From NCBI GenBank assembly GCA_020848615.1, contig JADLHW010000063.1, positions 22,588 through 86,587 of the forward strand: a stretch of DNA of 64,000 bases, read 5' to 3'. Below are positions 48,872 through 57,748 of this stretch, piece by piece (position 1 is the first letter of the stretch; each line of letters starts with the position of its first letter). The notes under the pieces were generated by a model that was given only the letters and a program-made list of their open reading frames with translations, was not told the origin of the DNA and ran no database searches. The translations under genes and the position numbers were made by a program. The DNA is from Thermoleophilia bacterium (GTDB taxonomy: Bacteria > Actinomycetota > Thermoleophilia > Miltoncostaeales > Miltoncostaeaceae).

Positions 48872-49342
48872 TTACCCGTTGCCCCGGTTCTCATGCGGGT
48901 CGCATCGAGCGGTGCCGCGTGGGTCCAGCAGGGCCAGGCGGGGAGGGACGACGGAGGGAGGGGGGCCGCCGTCCCGGTCCCAGGAGGCGAAGGCCACATG
49001 GAGGGCGGCGTGGGCCGCGGGGAGGTCCGTCCAGTCGAGGCCCAGCTCGCCCGGGGCGACGTCGTGGAGGCGGCTCCAGGCGCGAGCCAGCAGCACGCGG
49101 GCGCCGTGCGGGTTGCCGCGGCGGTGATGCTCCAGCGAGACGGCGAGCTGGATGAGGCCCTGGAGCAGCACCATGGCGCGGTCGTCCGGCCGGCGGCGCC
49201 ACACCGCCTCGAGCTCCTCGTGGGCGTCGAAGTACGCCCCGGCCCGGCAGCACGTCAGGTAGCGGGCGAGGGCTCCGCGTCGGGCGGCCGCGTCGCCGCC
49301 AGCATCGGGAACGGGTCCATCGACGTGCCGCGGCGGGTCCAT
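48872..49342 (-). CDS. DUF309-like protein
   Basis: AYFDAHEELEAVWRRRPDDRAMVLLQGLIQLAVSLEHHRRGNPHGARVLLARAW; start overlaps the upstream gene. Confidence 0.75.
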   Translation of the reverse strand: MDPPRHVDGPVPDAGGDAAARRGALARYLTCCRAGAYFDAHEELEAVWRRRPDDRAMVLLQGLIQLAVSLEHHRRGNPHGARVLLARAWSRLHDVAPGELGLDWTDLPAAHAALHVAFASWDRDGGPPPSVVPPRLALLDPRGTARCDPHENRGNG

Positions 49343-50406
49343 GCGATCACCAGGCTCCCCGTCGACCGGCCCAGGGGCTGGCCCATCGCCACGCGGGCCC
49401 CGTGGCTCACGCCGGGCGCATAGCTGGCGAGCGGCCCGTACCCGACCCGGTTGCCGTCCTCGCGGACGATCCAGAACGCCACGCCCTGCGCCCGCTCCGT
49501 GGCGGTGCCCGCCACCAGCCGGCCCTCCACGGCGGCCACCACATGCGTCATCGCGGCGGTCGCGACGCCGACCCCGCACAGGTCCTGCACGGAGCAGGTG
49601 GCGTCCGCGTACCGGGCCTCGCCGCCCTCGCGGACGGCCAGCGGGAACGCGAAGCCGGTGAGCGTGGCCGACTGGGCGCCCACGGGCGCGTTGCCGCCCC
49701 ACACGGTCACCACGGGCGGACCGTCGCCCACCGACGGGGGCTCGGGCGCCACCGGCGGGACGATGCCGCCGTTCCCCAGGCCGCCGCCGCCCGCGCACGA
49801 GGGCGTGGCGTCCTGATCGGCCAGGAGCGGCCGCCGTGACGGGTCGCCGCCGAGCGCCGCGTAGTACGAGGAGACCCCCGCGGTCCAGTTCCCGTTGAGG
49901 CCGGTCGGGTCGTTCTTGGCGCCGACGGGAGCCCACTTGGCGCCGATCTCGGCGATGGTGTCCCGGCCCTCCGGCAGGTAGTACCTCGCGAGGGTGGACA
50001 CCGCGTAGCGCACGGCGTCGCCCTCGGACGGGAAGACCATGCCGGGTCCCAGCCCGAACGGGTTGTTGATCGCCGCCGCCGGCCCGTAGGTGCCGAGCAT
50101 CGTCTCGTGTGCGGCGATCGCGACGATGAGCCGCGGGTCGATGCCGGACTGCGAGGACACCTCCACCAGGACGGTGCCGAGGCCCGCCATGGGGCTGCCC
50201 GCGTTCAGGAGGATCTGGTCGAGCCCGGCGCTGTCGCCGGGGACGACGCAGGCGAGCGCCGAGTTGGCGTCCGGCAGCTGCACGGACGGCTCGCCCGGCT
50301 TGGGCTTCTGATCCGTGGCGACGGCCAGGCCGGCCCCGCCCCCGATGAGGGCGACGGCGACCGCGGGCCCGACGAGGGCCGTGAGGGCACGGGGAGGGCG
50401 CGACAT
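49255..50406 (-). CDS. Secreted glucosaminidase-like protein with degenerate LytM/M23-like C-terminus
   Basis: VSSQSGIDPRLIVAIAAHETMLGTYGPAAAINNPFGLG ... VSSYYAALGG; C-terminal TGFAFPLA...VVAAVEGRLVAGT...HGARVAMGQPLGRSTGS; ATG preceded by TAGGAT-N7. Confidence 0.7.
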   Translation of the reverse strand: MSRPPRALTALVGPAVAVALIGGGAGLAVATDQKPKPGEPSVQLPDANSALACVVPGDSAGLDQILLNAGSPMAGLGTVLVEVSSQSGIDPRLIVAIAAHETMLGTYGPAAAINNPFGLGPGMVFPSEGDAVRYAVSTLARYYLPEGRDTIAEIGAKWAPVGAKNDPTGLNGNWTAGVSSYYAALGGDPSRRPLLADQDATPSCAGGGGLGNGGIVPPVAPEPPSVGDGPPVVTVWGGNAPVGAQSATLTGFAFPLAVREGGEARYADATCSVQDLCGVGVATAAMTHVVAAVEGRLVAGTATERAQGVAFWIVREDGNRVGYGPLASYAPGVSHGARVAMGQPLGRSTGSLVIAWTRRGTSMDPFPMLAATRPPDAEPSPAT

Positions 50407-50429
50407 CAGGACAATCCTATGCCCGTTTC

Positions 50430-50478
50430 CGGACATTCCAGTAGGGCGGCCGGTTACGGTGTAACGCCGGAATGTCCG
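50430..50478. promoter_or_regulatory. 10-bp inverted repeat bracketing a divergent promoter region
   Basis: cggacattcc (50430-50439) and ggaatgtccg (50469-50478); nested gttac-ggt-gtaac (50454-50466). Confidence 0.45.
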
Positions 50479-50657
50479 ATTCGCCGCCACGCCGTACCAT
50501 CGGCATCGCCCTCGCCGGCCTGACGCTCGCGCTCTTCGCCCTGCAGCTGGTGTCGCTGGCGATGGGCTGGTTCGAGGTCGCGGCGGCCTGCGCCGCCGTC
50601 TTCGTGGCGGGCTGGTTCGCGCTGAGGTCCTGGCAGCGGCGGGCCCGGGCGGGCTAG
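50472..50657 (+). CDS. Small membrane protein, 61 aa
   Basis: MSDSPPRRTIGIALAGLTLALFALQLVSLAMGWFEVAAACAAVFVAGWFALRSWQRRARAG. Confidence 0.65.
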   Translation: MSDSPPRRTIGIALAGLTLALFALQLVSLAMGWFEVAAACAAVFVAGWFALRSWQRRARAG

Positions 50658-51301
50658 CCGCGGACGACGCTGACCGTGACGCCGTCGCCCACCGCCAGCA
50701 CGGCGGTGGACAGCCGCGGATGGTCGATCGCCGCGCGGGTGAACGCCCGCAGCGCCTCCGCATGCTCACCCGGGCGTTCCGCGACCACCTCGCCGTCGTA
50801 GAGCACGTTGTCGGCGACGATGAACCCGCCGGCACGCACCAGCCGCACCGCGTGCTCCAGGTACGCGGGGTACGCCGGCTTGTCGGCATCGATGTAGCAG
50901 AGGTCGTAGGCGCCGTCCGGGAGCCCCGGCAGCGTCGCCCCCGCCGGACCCCGCATCACGTGCACGCGGTCCGCCAGGCCCGCCGCCGCGAACCACCGCT
51001 CCGCGCGCGTCGCCCGGTGCGGGTCGGCCTCCAGGGTGTCCAGGCGGCCGCCGTCCCGGAGCGCCTCCGCCATCCACGTCGCCGAGATCCCCAGGTACGT
51101 GCCGATCTCCAGCACCCGGCGCCCCCCGGAGGCCGTCACCAGCACCGCGAGCAGCCGGCCCAGCTCGGGGTGGGTCATCATCACCGCGCCCGGGTCGCCA
51201 CGGTTCTCCCCGGTCACGCGCCGCACCAGCGGCGACGGGGCCGCGAGGGCGTCCAGGTACGCCGCCAGGGCGGGCGTCATCTCCACGCGGCCGTCGGACA
51301 T
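50654..51301 (-). CDS. O-methyltransferase (caffeoyl-CoA OMT-type)
   Basis: RVLEIGTYLGISATWMAEAL; YDLCYIDADKPAYPAYLEHAVRLVRAGGFIVADNVLYDG. Confidence 0.9.
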   Translation of the reverse strand: MSDGRVEMTPALAAYLDALAAPSPLVRRVTGENRGDPGAVMMTHPELGRLLAVLVTASGGRRVLEIGTYLGISATWMAEALRDGGRLDTLEADPHRATRAERWFAAAGLADRVHVMRGPAGATLPGLPDGAYDLCYIDADKPAYPAYLEHAVRLVRAGGFIVADNVLYDGEVVAERPGEHAEALRAFTRAAIDHPRLSTAVLAVGDGVTVSVVRG

Positions 51302-52080
51302 CAGTCCCTCCCGAGCCTGCGGAGCCCGGTGAGCGCCCACACGCCGAGCACCGCCAGCAGCAGGGCGATCGCCCCGAGGCCGGGCCACACCTCGCCCCAG
51401 CCGGCGCCGCCCAGCTCGGTGGCGCGGGACGCCTCCAGGATGCGGGTCACCGGGTTCCAGTCGGCGACGGTGCGCAGCCAGCCGTGCTGCAGCTCCCGCG
51501 GGGCGTAGGCCACGGAGGTGAAGATCGCGATGAACACCACCAGCTGCATGAGCGGCGCCGCCTGCACCGTGCGGGCCCGCAGCGCGACGCCCATGGACCA
51601 CAGCGACGTGGCCACGCCGAAGCCGGCGGCCATCACGTAGACGATGACCGTGCCGATGAGCCCCGGCGGGGTGACCCCGCCGATGGTCCCGGCGATGAGC
51701 ACGACGGTGGTGGTGAACAGGCTGCGCATGCCGGCGGCGGTGAACGGCCCGGCCACCAGCGACAGGCGCGGGGCCGGGCTGCTGACGAGCCGGTCCAGGA
51801 AGCCGCCCTCGATGTCACGGGCGAGCGTGGTGCCGGCGTTCACGCCCGCGAACCCCGCCCCCATGACCGTGGCGAACGGGATGGTGAACGCCAGGTAGCT
51901 GCCGGTGCCGATGGGCAGGGCCCCCACGCCGTGGAACGCGCCGGAGGTCGCCACCAGGATGAACAGCGGCATCACCAGGGAGGGGATGAACACCGACGGC
52001 ATGCGGCGCACCAGGATGATGGCCCGCCAGGCGAGCATCCCGCTGACCGCCGCGGTGCGTGCCAGGGTCCCGCCGGCCAT
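51301..52080 (-). CDS. ABC-2 type transporter permease
   Basis: FIPSLVMPLFILVATSGAF; RDIEGGFLDRLVSSPAPR ABC-2 motif. Confidence 0.9.
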   Translation of the reverse strand: MAGGTLARTAAVSGMLAWRAIILVRRMPSVFIPSLVMPLFILVATSGAFHGVGALPIGTGSYLAFTIPFATVMGAGFAGVNAGTTLARDIEGGFLDRLVSSPAPRLSLVAGPFTAAGMRSLFTTTVVLIAGTIGGVTPPGLIGTVIVYVMAAGFGVATSLWSMGVALRARTVQAAPLMQLVVFIAIFTSVAYAPRELQHGWLRTVADWNPVTRILEASRATELGGAGWGEVWPGLGAIALLLAVLGVWALTGLRRLGRD

Positions 52081-52859
52081 CACACCGCCCCCAGCCGGCG
52101 CCGCAGCGCCAGGGCGCTCCCGCCGACCGTGCACACGGCGAACCCGGCGATGACCGCCAGTGAGATGGCGGCGGCCCCCGGGCGGAACCCCTCGATCACC
52201 TGCGCGCGCATGCCCTCCACCAGGTGGGAGATGGGGTTGACGTCCGCGACGGTCCTGAACCAGCCGCTCATCGTCTCCCGCGGGAAGAACGCCGACGAGA
52301 AGAACATGAAGGCGAAGAACAGCGGGAACGCGCCCTGCACGGCCTCGGTGGACCCGGTGCGCAGCGCCAGGAGGATCCCGAGTCCCCCGATGGGGATCGC
52401 CAGGAGCGCGGCGAGGCCGACGAGCGTGAGGAACCCGGGCACGCCGCCCTCGATGCGCACCCCGAACGCCACGCCGATGAGCACGAACAGGGTGGCCTGG
52501 CAGGCGGCCAGCAGCACCCCGGCGGCCAGCCGGTTGGTGAGCAGCACGATCCGCGAGACCGGTGAGGTGACCAGCCGGTCGAAGAAGCCCCGCTCGATGT
52601 CTCCCGCGAAGAAGGCGCCGGAGGTGACCCCGCCGATCAGCACGCCCTGCAGCACCGTCCCGGAGATCCCGAAGTCCAGGTAGCCGTGCACCTTCGGGAA
52701 GCCCGGGATGAACGCGATGCCGCGGTCGAACGAGGCGGTGAAGATCGCCATGAGCAGCAGGGGGAAGAACAGGGCGGGGAACCAGGACTGCGGCACCTGG
52801 AAGGTCCCGGCGATCGCCCGTCGGGCGAGCGCCCAGGTCTGGCGGAGCGCGAGGCTCAC
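52080..52859 (-). CDS. ABC-2 type transporter permease (DrrB-like)
   Basis: GDIERGFFDRLVTSPVSRIVLLTNRLAAG; FFSSAFFPRETMSGWFRTVADVNPISHLVEGMR. Confidence 0.9.
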   Translation of the reverse strand: MSLALRQTWALARRAIAGTFQVPQSWFPALFFPLLLMAIFTASFDRGIAFIPGFPKVHGYLDFGISGTVLQGVLIGGVTSGAFFAGDIERGFFDRLVTSPVSRIVLLTNRLAAGVLLAACQATLFVLIGVAFGVRIEGGVPGFLTLVGLAALLAIPIGGLGILLALRTGSTEAVQGAFPLFFAFMFFSSAFFPRETMSGWFRTVADVNPISHLVEGMRAQVIEGFRPGAAAISLAVIAGFAVCTVGGSALALRRRLGAV

Positions 52860-53854
52860 CTCCTGCGCCCCCGGCGCCCCCGCCCGGCCGCGGGGGACTC
52901 CCCGCCGCCGTGACCCTCCAGGCGCCGCCCGGTCTTCTCCACGAACACGTCGTCCAGGGTGGGCTGGTGCAGGTCCAGGGACGCGGTGGGGATGCCGGCC
53001 TCGTCCAGCGCCCGCACGGCCTCCGCGACGCGGGCGGCCCCGCCGGGCAGGCGGGCGGCGGCGGTGCCCGGGGGCCGTGCCTCCACCTCGGGCCCGAACC
53101 GCTGCAGGACCTCCTGCGCCGCATCGCGCCGTTCCGGGTCGGCGGGGGTGATGACCAGGGCGGGGTCGCCCACCTCGGCCTTCAGCCGCTGCGGCGTGCC
53201 CTCGGCGACGATCCTCCCGCCGTCGATGATCCCCACGCGGCCGGCCAGCTGGTCGGCCTCCTCCAGGTACTGGGTGGTGAGGAACACGGTCGTCCCGGCC
53301 TCGGCGTTCAGGCGGCGCACCTCCTCCCACAGCGCCAGCCGCGAGGTGGGGTCCAGGCCCGTGGTGGGCTCGTCCAGGAACAAGACGACGGGTTCGTGCA
53401 CCAGCGCGAGCGCGAGGTCGAGGCGCCGCCGCATCCCGCCGGAGTACGTGCCCACGCGGCGGTCGGCCGCCTCGGTGAGTCCCACGCGCTCCAGCAGCCG
53501 CTCGGCGGTGGCACGGCAGTCGGCGCGCGACAGGCCGTGCAGGACGCCCTGCAGGCGCAGCAGCTCCCGGCCGGTCATGAAGGGGTCGATCGCGGCGTCC
53601 TGCAGGGCCACGCCGATCGCGCGGCGCACCGCGTGGGCCTCGTGGGCGACGTCGAAGCCCGCGACCCTCGCGGTGCCGCCGGTGGGGCGCAGGAGCGTGG
53701 CAAGCATCCGCACCGTCGTGCTCTTGCCGGCGCCGTTGGGACCGAGGAACCCGTACACCTCGCCGGTGCGGACCTCCAGATCCACGCCGTCCACGGCCCG
53801 GATCCCCCCCTTGAACTCGCGGACCAGGCCGTGGGCCACGATGGCCTCGTTCAT
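52856..53854 (-). CDS. ABC transporter ATP-binding protein (DrrA family)
   Basis: GFLGPNGAGKSTTVRMLATLLRPTGGTARVAGFDV; YSGGMRRRLDLALALVHEPVVLFLDEPTTGLDP. Confidence 0.95.
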   Translation of the reverse strand: MNEAIVAHGLVREFKGGIRAVDGVDLEVRTGEVYGFLGPNGAGKSTTVRMLATLLRPTGGTARVAGFDVAHEAHAVRRAIGVALQDAAIDPFMTGRELLRLQGVLHGLSRADCRATAERLLERVGLTEAADRRVGTYSGGMRRRLDLALALVHEPVVLFLDEPTTGLDPTSRLALWEEVRRLNAEAGTTVFLTTQYLEEADQLAGRVGIIDGGRIVAEGTPQRLKAEVGDPALVITPADPERRDAAQEVLQRFGPEVEARPPGTAAARLPGGAARVAEAVRALDEAGIPTASLDLHQPTLDDVFVEKTGRRLEGHGGGESPAAGRGRRGRRR

Positions 53855-53904
53855 CGTTCCTCCGTGACGTGCGCGCATCCGCCGGACGTGGGTACCATGG
53901 GCGG

Positions 53905-54258
53905 ATGGAATCGACCGATCGTGCTGCGGCGCTGGAGCGTATCGACCGGCTTGAGGCCGACATCCGGCAGGCGCTTCAGGAGAAGGACCTCGCCTCCGAC
54001 GCCGACGAGCGCTCCGACGGGCACCATCACCCCGCGGAGGCCGCGACCGACGCGGAGGCCCGCGAGAAGCAGCTGCGCGAGGTCTTCCGGCTGCGCGACC
54101 AGCTCGAGCGCCTGGAACGGGCGCGGCTGAACGTGGAGGCGGGCACGTACGGCGTGTGCGCCGACTGCGGCCAGCCCATCCCGGAGGGCCGGCTGCGAGC
54201 CGTCCCCGACGCGGAGCGGTGCGTGGCGTGCCAGAGCAAGGTGGCGCGCCGCCGCTGA
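53905..54258 (+). CDS. DksA/TraR-family zinc finger protein
   Basis: YGVCADCGQPIPEGRLRAVPDAERCVACQ; coiled-coil N-terminus; ATG preceded by TACCAT-N6. Confidence 0.92.
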   Translation: MESTDRAAALERIDRLEADIRQALQEKDLASDADERSDGHHHPAEAATDAEAREKQLREVFRLRDQLERLERARLNVEAGTYGVCADCGQPIPEGRLRAVPDAERCVACQSKVARRR

Positions 54259-54274
54259 GCGGCGTCCGCGGCCG

Positions 54275-55264
54275 TCACGCCGCGGCGGACGTGCCCACCG
54301 TCTCGCGTGCGCCGGACGCGGCGCCCGGCCCGTCGCCGGTGCGGGAGACCGGGGGACGCGCGATCCGCCACGCGGCGGTGACCCCCCACGACCACACCAG
54401 GCCGGCGACCGCCAGGTGGGCGGCGATCACCTCCCACGGCAGGCCGTGGCGGTACTGGATCTCACCGATGGCGATCTGGACCGCCAGCACGGGCAGGAAG
54501 ACGGCCACGGACCGCCGGGCGAGGCGGTCGCGCGGGGCCTCCTTCCAGATCCACACCGCGAGGACGCACATGAGCACCACCAGGACACCCACCGCGCGGA
54601 CGTGCAGCCACGCCGCGTTCTCGAGGTTGCCGTAACGCTCGAGGACATCGTCGTCGCCGGAGTGCGGGCCCGCGGCGGTCACCAGCACCCCGGTCACGAC
54701 CACCACCAGCAGCGCGAGCGCGGTGAGCGCGGCGAACGGGCCCTGCCGGTCGTCGGTCGCGCGGCGCACGCCGTGGATGTGGTCGTGGGCGGTGATCACC
54801 AGCAGGACGCCGCTGGTGAGCGCGCCGATGGACAGCAGGAAGTGGCATCCCACCATCAGGGGGTGCAGGCCCGACAGCACCGTGACCCCGCCCAGCGGGA
54901 TCTGGGCGATGGACTGCAGCATCGCCGCCAGCGCGTGACCGCGGATTCCGGGGGACGGGTTGCGGACGCGGCGGGCGGCGAGCCACGTGAACACCGTGAA
55001 CACGATGATCGCCGCGGACGCGACGCGGTTGGAGTACTCGATCACCGCGTGCCATCCGCTCTCCGGCACCACCCCGCCGTCGCACAGCGGCCAGTCCGGG
55101 CAGCCCAGGCCGGAGTCCGTGAGCCGCACGAGCCCGCCGCTGAGGATGATGACCCACAGCAGCCCGGCGTTGACCATCGCGATGCGGTGGAACCCGACCG
55201 GGTCGCCGAACCGGCCCATGAGGCCTCCGGCACGGCCGGCGATGCTGGTGGGGCTCCTGCGCAC
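54275..55264 (-). CDS. ctaA: Heme A synthase (COX15/CtaA)
   Basis: SGGLVRLTDSGLGCPDWPLCDG; EYSNRVASA; HRLTDS-like TM architecture; GTG at 55264 preceded by TAGCAT-N7. Confidence 0.9.
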   Translation of the reverse strand: MRRSPTSIAGRAGGLMGRFGDPVGFHRIAMVNAGLLWVIILSGGLVRLTDSGLGCPDWPLCDGGVVPESGWHAVIEYSNRVASAAIIVFTVFTWLAARRVRNPSPGIRGHALAAMLQSIAQIPLGGVTVLSGLHPLMVGCHFLLSIGALTSGVLLVITAHDHIHGVRRATDDRQGPFAALTALALLVVVVTGVLVTAAGPHSGDDDVLERYGNLENAAWLHVRAVGVLVVLMCVLAVWIWKEAPRDRLARRSVAVFLPVLAVQIAIGEIQYRHGLPWEVIAAHLAVAGLVWSWGVTAAWRIARPPVSRTGDGPGAASGARETVGTSAAA

Positions 55265-55340
55265 GGCCGCCATGCTAGCTTCGCCGCCGTTGCACCCGGA
55301 CGTGTCACAGGTCGCTCAGGTCAGGGATGATCGGCAGCCG

Positions 55341-55892
55341 ATGCCGACGACCGCGCACACGCAACCCGCCGACGCCCCGGATCCCCGCCGCCGCCGGCTG
55401 GGCAGGATCCTGGGGCTGCTGCTCACGGCCCTGGCCGTCGCCGCGGCGGTGTGGTTCGGCGTGACCGCCGGGGTCCGGGAGGACCGCATCGTGTCGCGGG
55501 TCGCCGAGCTCCAGGGAATGGCCCCCGATCGTCCCCCGGCCGCCGGCCGCGCACCCATCGCCGGCCTGCGGCTGCAGAGCCTCGCGGCGCTCGGGTGGGC
55601 ACCGGCGGGCACGCGCGTGGACGAGGTCGCGGGACGGGCGGCCAGCACCGTCTTCTTCAGCCGCGCGGGGCGGGACATCGCCCTGACGGTGGTGTCGGGC
55701 CAGCCCGTCCCGCCGGAGCGCGGCGCCGTGCGGATCACGCGCGGCGGCGTGGAGATGTTCCGCCAGGATCGCGGCGGGCGGCTGGTCCTCAGCTGGCGGC
55801 GGGCGGGGCGCACCACGGTGCTGTCGGCCGCCGGGGTGCCGCAGCCGGAGCTCATGGACCTGGTCGTCGGGCTCACTCCGGGTCGCCGGTGA
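55341..55892 (+). CDS. Hypothetical single-TM anchored protein
   Basis: RRRRLGRILGLLLTALAVAAAVWFGVTAG followed by a globular domain. Confidence 0.6.
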   Translation: MPTTAHTQPADAPDPRRRRLGRILGLLLTALAVAAAVWFGVTAGVREDRIVSRVAELQGMAPDRPPAAGRAPIAGLRLQSLAALGWAPAGTRVDEVAGRAASTVFFSRAGRDIALTVVSGQPVPPERGAVRITRGGVEMFRQDRGGRLVLSWRRAGRTTVLSAAGVPQPELMDLVVGLTPGRR

Positions 55893-55979
55893 CCGAAAGA
55901 TCACCCGAACGGGGTAACAAGTCGGCGCCGCGGCGGTCGATAGGGGTGACACCTCCACCCCGGACCTCCAGGAGTCACG

Positions 55980-56069
55980 ATGCTCGCGAGCTTCGTCGCC
56001 CGCCATCTCGCCGTCGGCTTCACGCTGACCTCCGCGCTGCTCCTGGTGCTCCATACGACCCTGAACTAG
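55980..56069 (+). CDS. Small 29-aa single-TM ORF upstream of copCD
   Basis: MLASFVARHLAVGFTLTSALLLVLHTTLN*; SD aggag 5 nt upstream of ATG; below the supplied ORF-track length threshold. Confidence 0.5.
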   Translation: MLASFVARHLAVGFTLTSALLLVLHTTLN

Positions 56070-56095
56070 GGCGTCGCCGCCGCATCGCCGCCGTC

Positions 56096-57433
56096 CTGGC
56101 GGCGGTCCTCGTGGCGTTGCTGCTGCTTCCGGCGACGGGGGCCGCGCATGCCCGCATGCGGGGCGTGGAGCGCATCGACACGGGCCTCCGGCTGAGCTTC
56201 GGCGCGCCGGTCGAGTCCGCGTTCCTGGAGGTGTTCGTGCGGCGCGGCGGCGTGACCGGCCCCGTCGCCGCGCGGGTGGACCCCGTGGACCCGCAGGCCG
56301 TGCTGGTGCCGCTCCCCACGCCGCGCACGGACGAGATGGTGACGTGGCGCGTGCTGTCGCAGGACGGCCACGTCACCTCGGGCCGGTACATCACCGTCCC
56401 GATGCGGCCCGGCCCGGACGGCGTCCACACCGGTGAGAACGACGATGCCGCCGGCGCCGGCGACTGGATCGCCGGGATCGGCCGCGGGCTGGCGCTGCTG
56501 GGCGGGATCCTCGCCCTCGGCCTGGTGGCGTTCCGCCGGGTGGTGGTGGACGCGGCGGTGGCCTCCGGCGGCCTGGCCCCTCCGGGGGCGCCGCCCGCCG
56601 AGGGCTTCCGGGAGCGCGCCGGCGCCGCGCTGGGCGCGGTCGCACGCACCTGGCGCGACCTCTGGCGCCGCGCGCTCGACCTCAGCGTCATCGGGGCCGT
56701 CATCGTCGCGGCCGGCACCCTGGTCGCGCTGGACGACGCCGGCCTGGGAACCCTGCTGCGCGACACCCGGCTGGGAACCGGCCTCCTCGTCATCGCCGTG
56801 GCGGCGGTGGCCGGCGGCGCGCTGGACGCTGCGTCGCGCCGTCGCGCGGGTGCCGAGCCGCCCTGGTTCATCGTCGCCATGGCCGTTCCTCCCGCGGCGG
56901 TCCTGGGGGCGATGTCCTGGATGGGTCATGCGTCCAGCGGCAACGACGCGACGCTGAACATCGGGGCCGACATGGTCCACAACGCCGCGACGGCCGCGTG
57001 GATCGGGGGGCTGCTGGGCCTCGCGGCGTACCTGCTGCCCGCCGGGGCGGCCCTGGACGCCGCCGACCGCGTGCGGCTGGTGGCCCAGGGCGTGGTCCGG
57101 TTCTCCGCCCTCGCCACCATCGCGGTGACGCTGCTGGTGATCACCGGCGTCTACCGGGCGCTGGCGGAGGTGGCCGAACCCGGCGACCTGGTCGGCACCG
57201 CCTACGGGGTCACCCTGGTGGTGAAGCTCGGGATCTTCGTGGTCATGCTCGCCGCCGGCGGCTACAACCGGTTCGTGCTGCACCCCCGCCTGGAGCGGGC
57301 CGCCCTGGGGCTGCCCCGCGGTGAGGCCGCCGCCGCCGAGCGGCTCGCCGCCAGCGTGCGCGCGGAGCTCGTGCTGGCGGGCCTGCTGCTGGCCGCGGTG
57401 GCCGTGCTCGTGTCGAACGCCCCCACGGTCTGA
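56096..57433 (+). CDS. CopC-CopD copper resistance fusion protein; start uncertain (CTG 56096, GTG 56111 or GTG 55946)
   Basis: HARMRGVERIDTGLRLSFGAPVESAFLEVFVRRGG ... YITVPMRPG CopC domain; CopD 8-TM domain HNAATAAWIGGLLGLAAYL. Confidence 0.85.
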   Translation: MAAVLVALLLLPATGAAHARMRGVERIDTGLRLSFGAPVESAFLEVFVRRGGVTGPVAARVDPVDPQAVLVPLPTPRTDEMVTWRVLSQDGHVTSGRYITVPMRPGPDGVHTGENDDAAGAGDWIAGIGRGLALLGGILALGLVAFRRVVVDAAVASGGLAPPGAPPAEGFRERAGAALGAVARTWRDLWRRALDLSVIGAVIVAAGTLVALDDAGLGTLLRDTRLGTGLLVIAVAAVAGGALDAASRRRAGAEPPWFIVAMAVPPAAVLGAMSWMGHASSGNDATLNIGADMVHNAATAAWIGGLLGLAAYLLPAGAALDAADRVRLVAQGVVRFSALATIAVTLLVITGVYRALAEVAEPGDLVGTAYGVTLVVKLGIFVVMLAAGGYNRFVLHPRLERAALGLPRGEAAAAERLAASVRAELVLAGLLLAAVAVLVSNAPTV

Positions 57434-57464
57434 ACGCCCGGCCGGGTCCGGTACCATGCCCGCC

Positions 57465-57746
57465 GTGATCGACGCGGACGTCGTCCGGCACGTTGCCCGC
57501 CTGGCCCGCCTCGCCCTCTCCGAGGACGAGCGCGAGACCATGCGCCGCGAGCTGTCGGGCATTCTCGAGCATGTGGACCAGGTGCGGGGGCTGGACCTCT
57601 CGGAGGTGCCGCCCACCACGCACGCCATCCCGCTGCAGAACGTGCTCCGGGACGACGCCCCCAGGCCCAGCCTGCCCACCGAGCTGGCGCTGCGCGAGGC
57701 CCCGGAGGTCGCCGGCGGCGGCTTCTCGGTGGGGCGGATGGGCTGA
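57465..57746 (+). CDS. gatC: Asp-tRNA(Asn)/Glu-tRNA(Gln) amidotransferase subunit C
   Basis: [56 protein letters not shown] preceded by TACCAT-N7. Confidence 0.93.
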   Translation: MIDADVVRHVARLARLALSEDERETMRRELSGILEHVDQVRGLDLSEVPPTTHAIPLQNVLRDDAPRPSLPTELALREAPEVAGGGFSVGRMG

Positions 57747-57748
57747 GC

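Noticed and set aside
46255-49155. 966-aa plus-strand ORF
   Set aside because: Antisense to the M42 peptidase and the FAD oxidoreductase; no domain signature.
49342-49936. Long upstream extension of the DUF309 ORF to 49936
   Set aside because: Out-of-frame overlap with the secreted glucosaminidase-like gene; composition typical of spurious high-GC ORFs.
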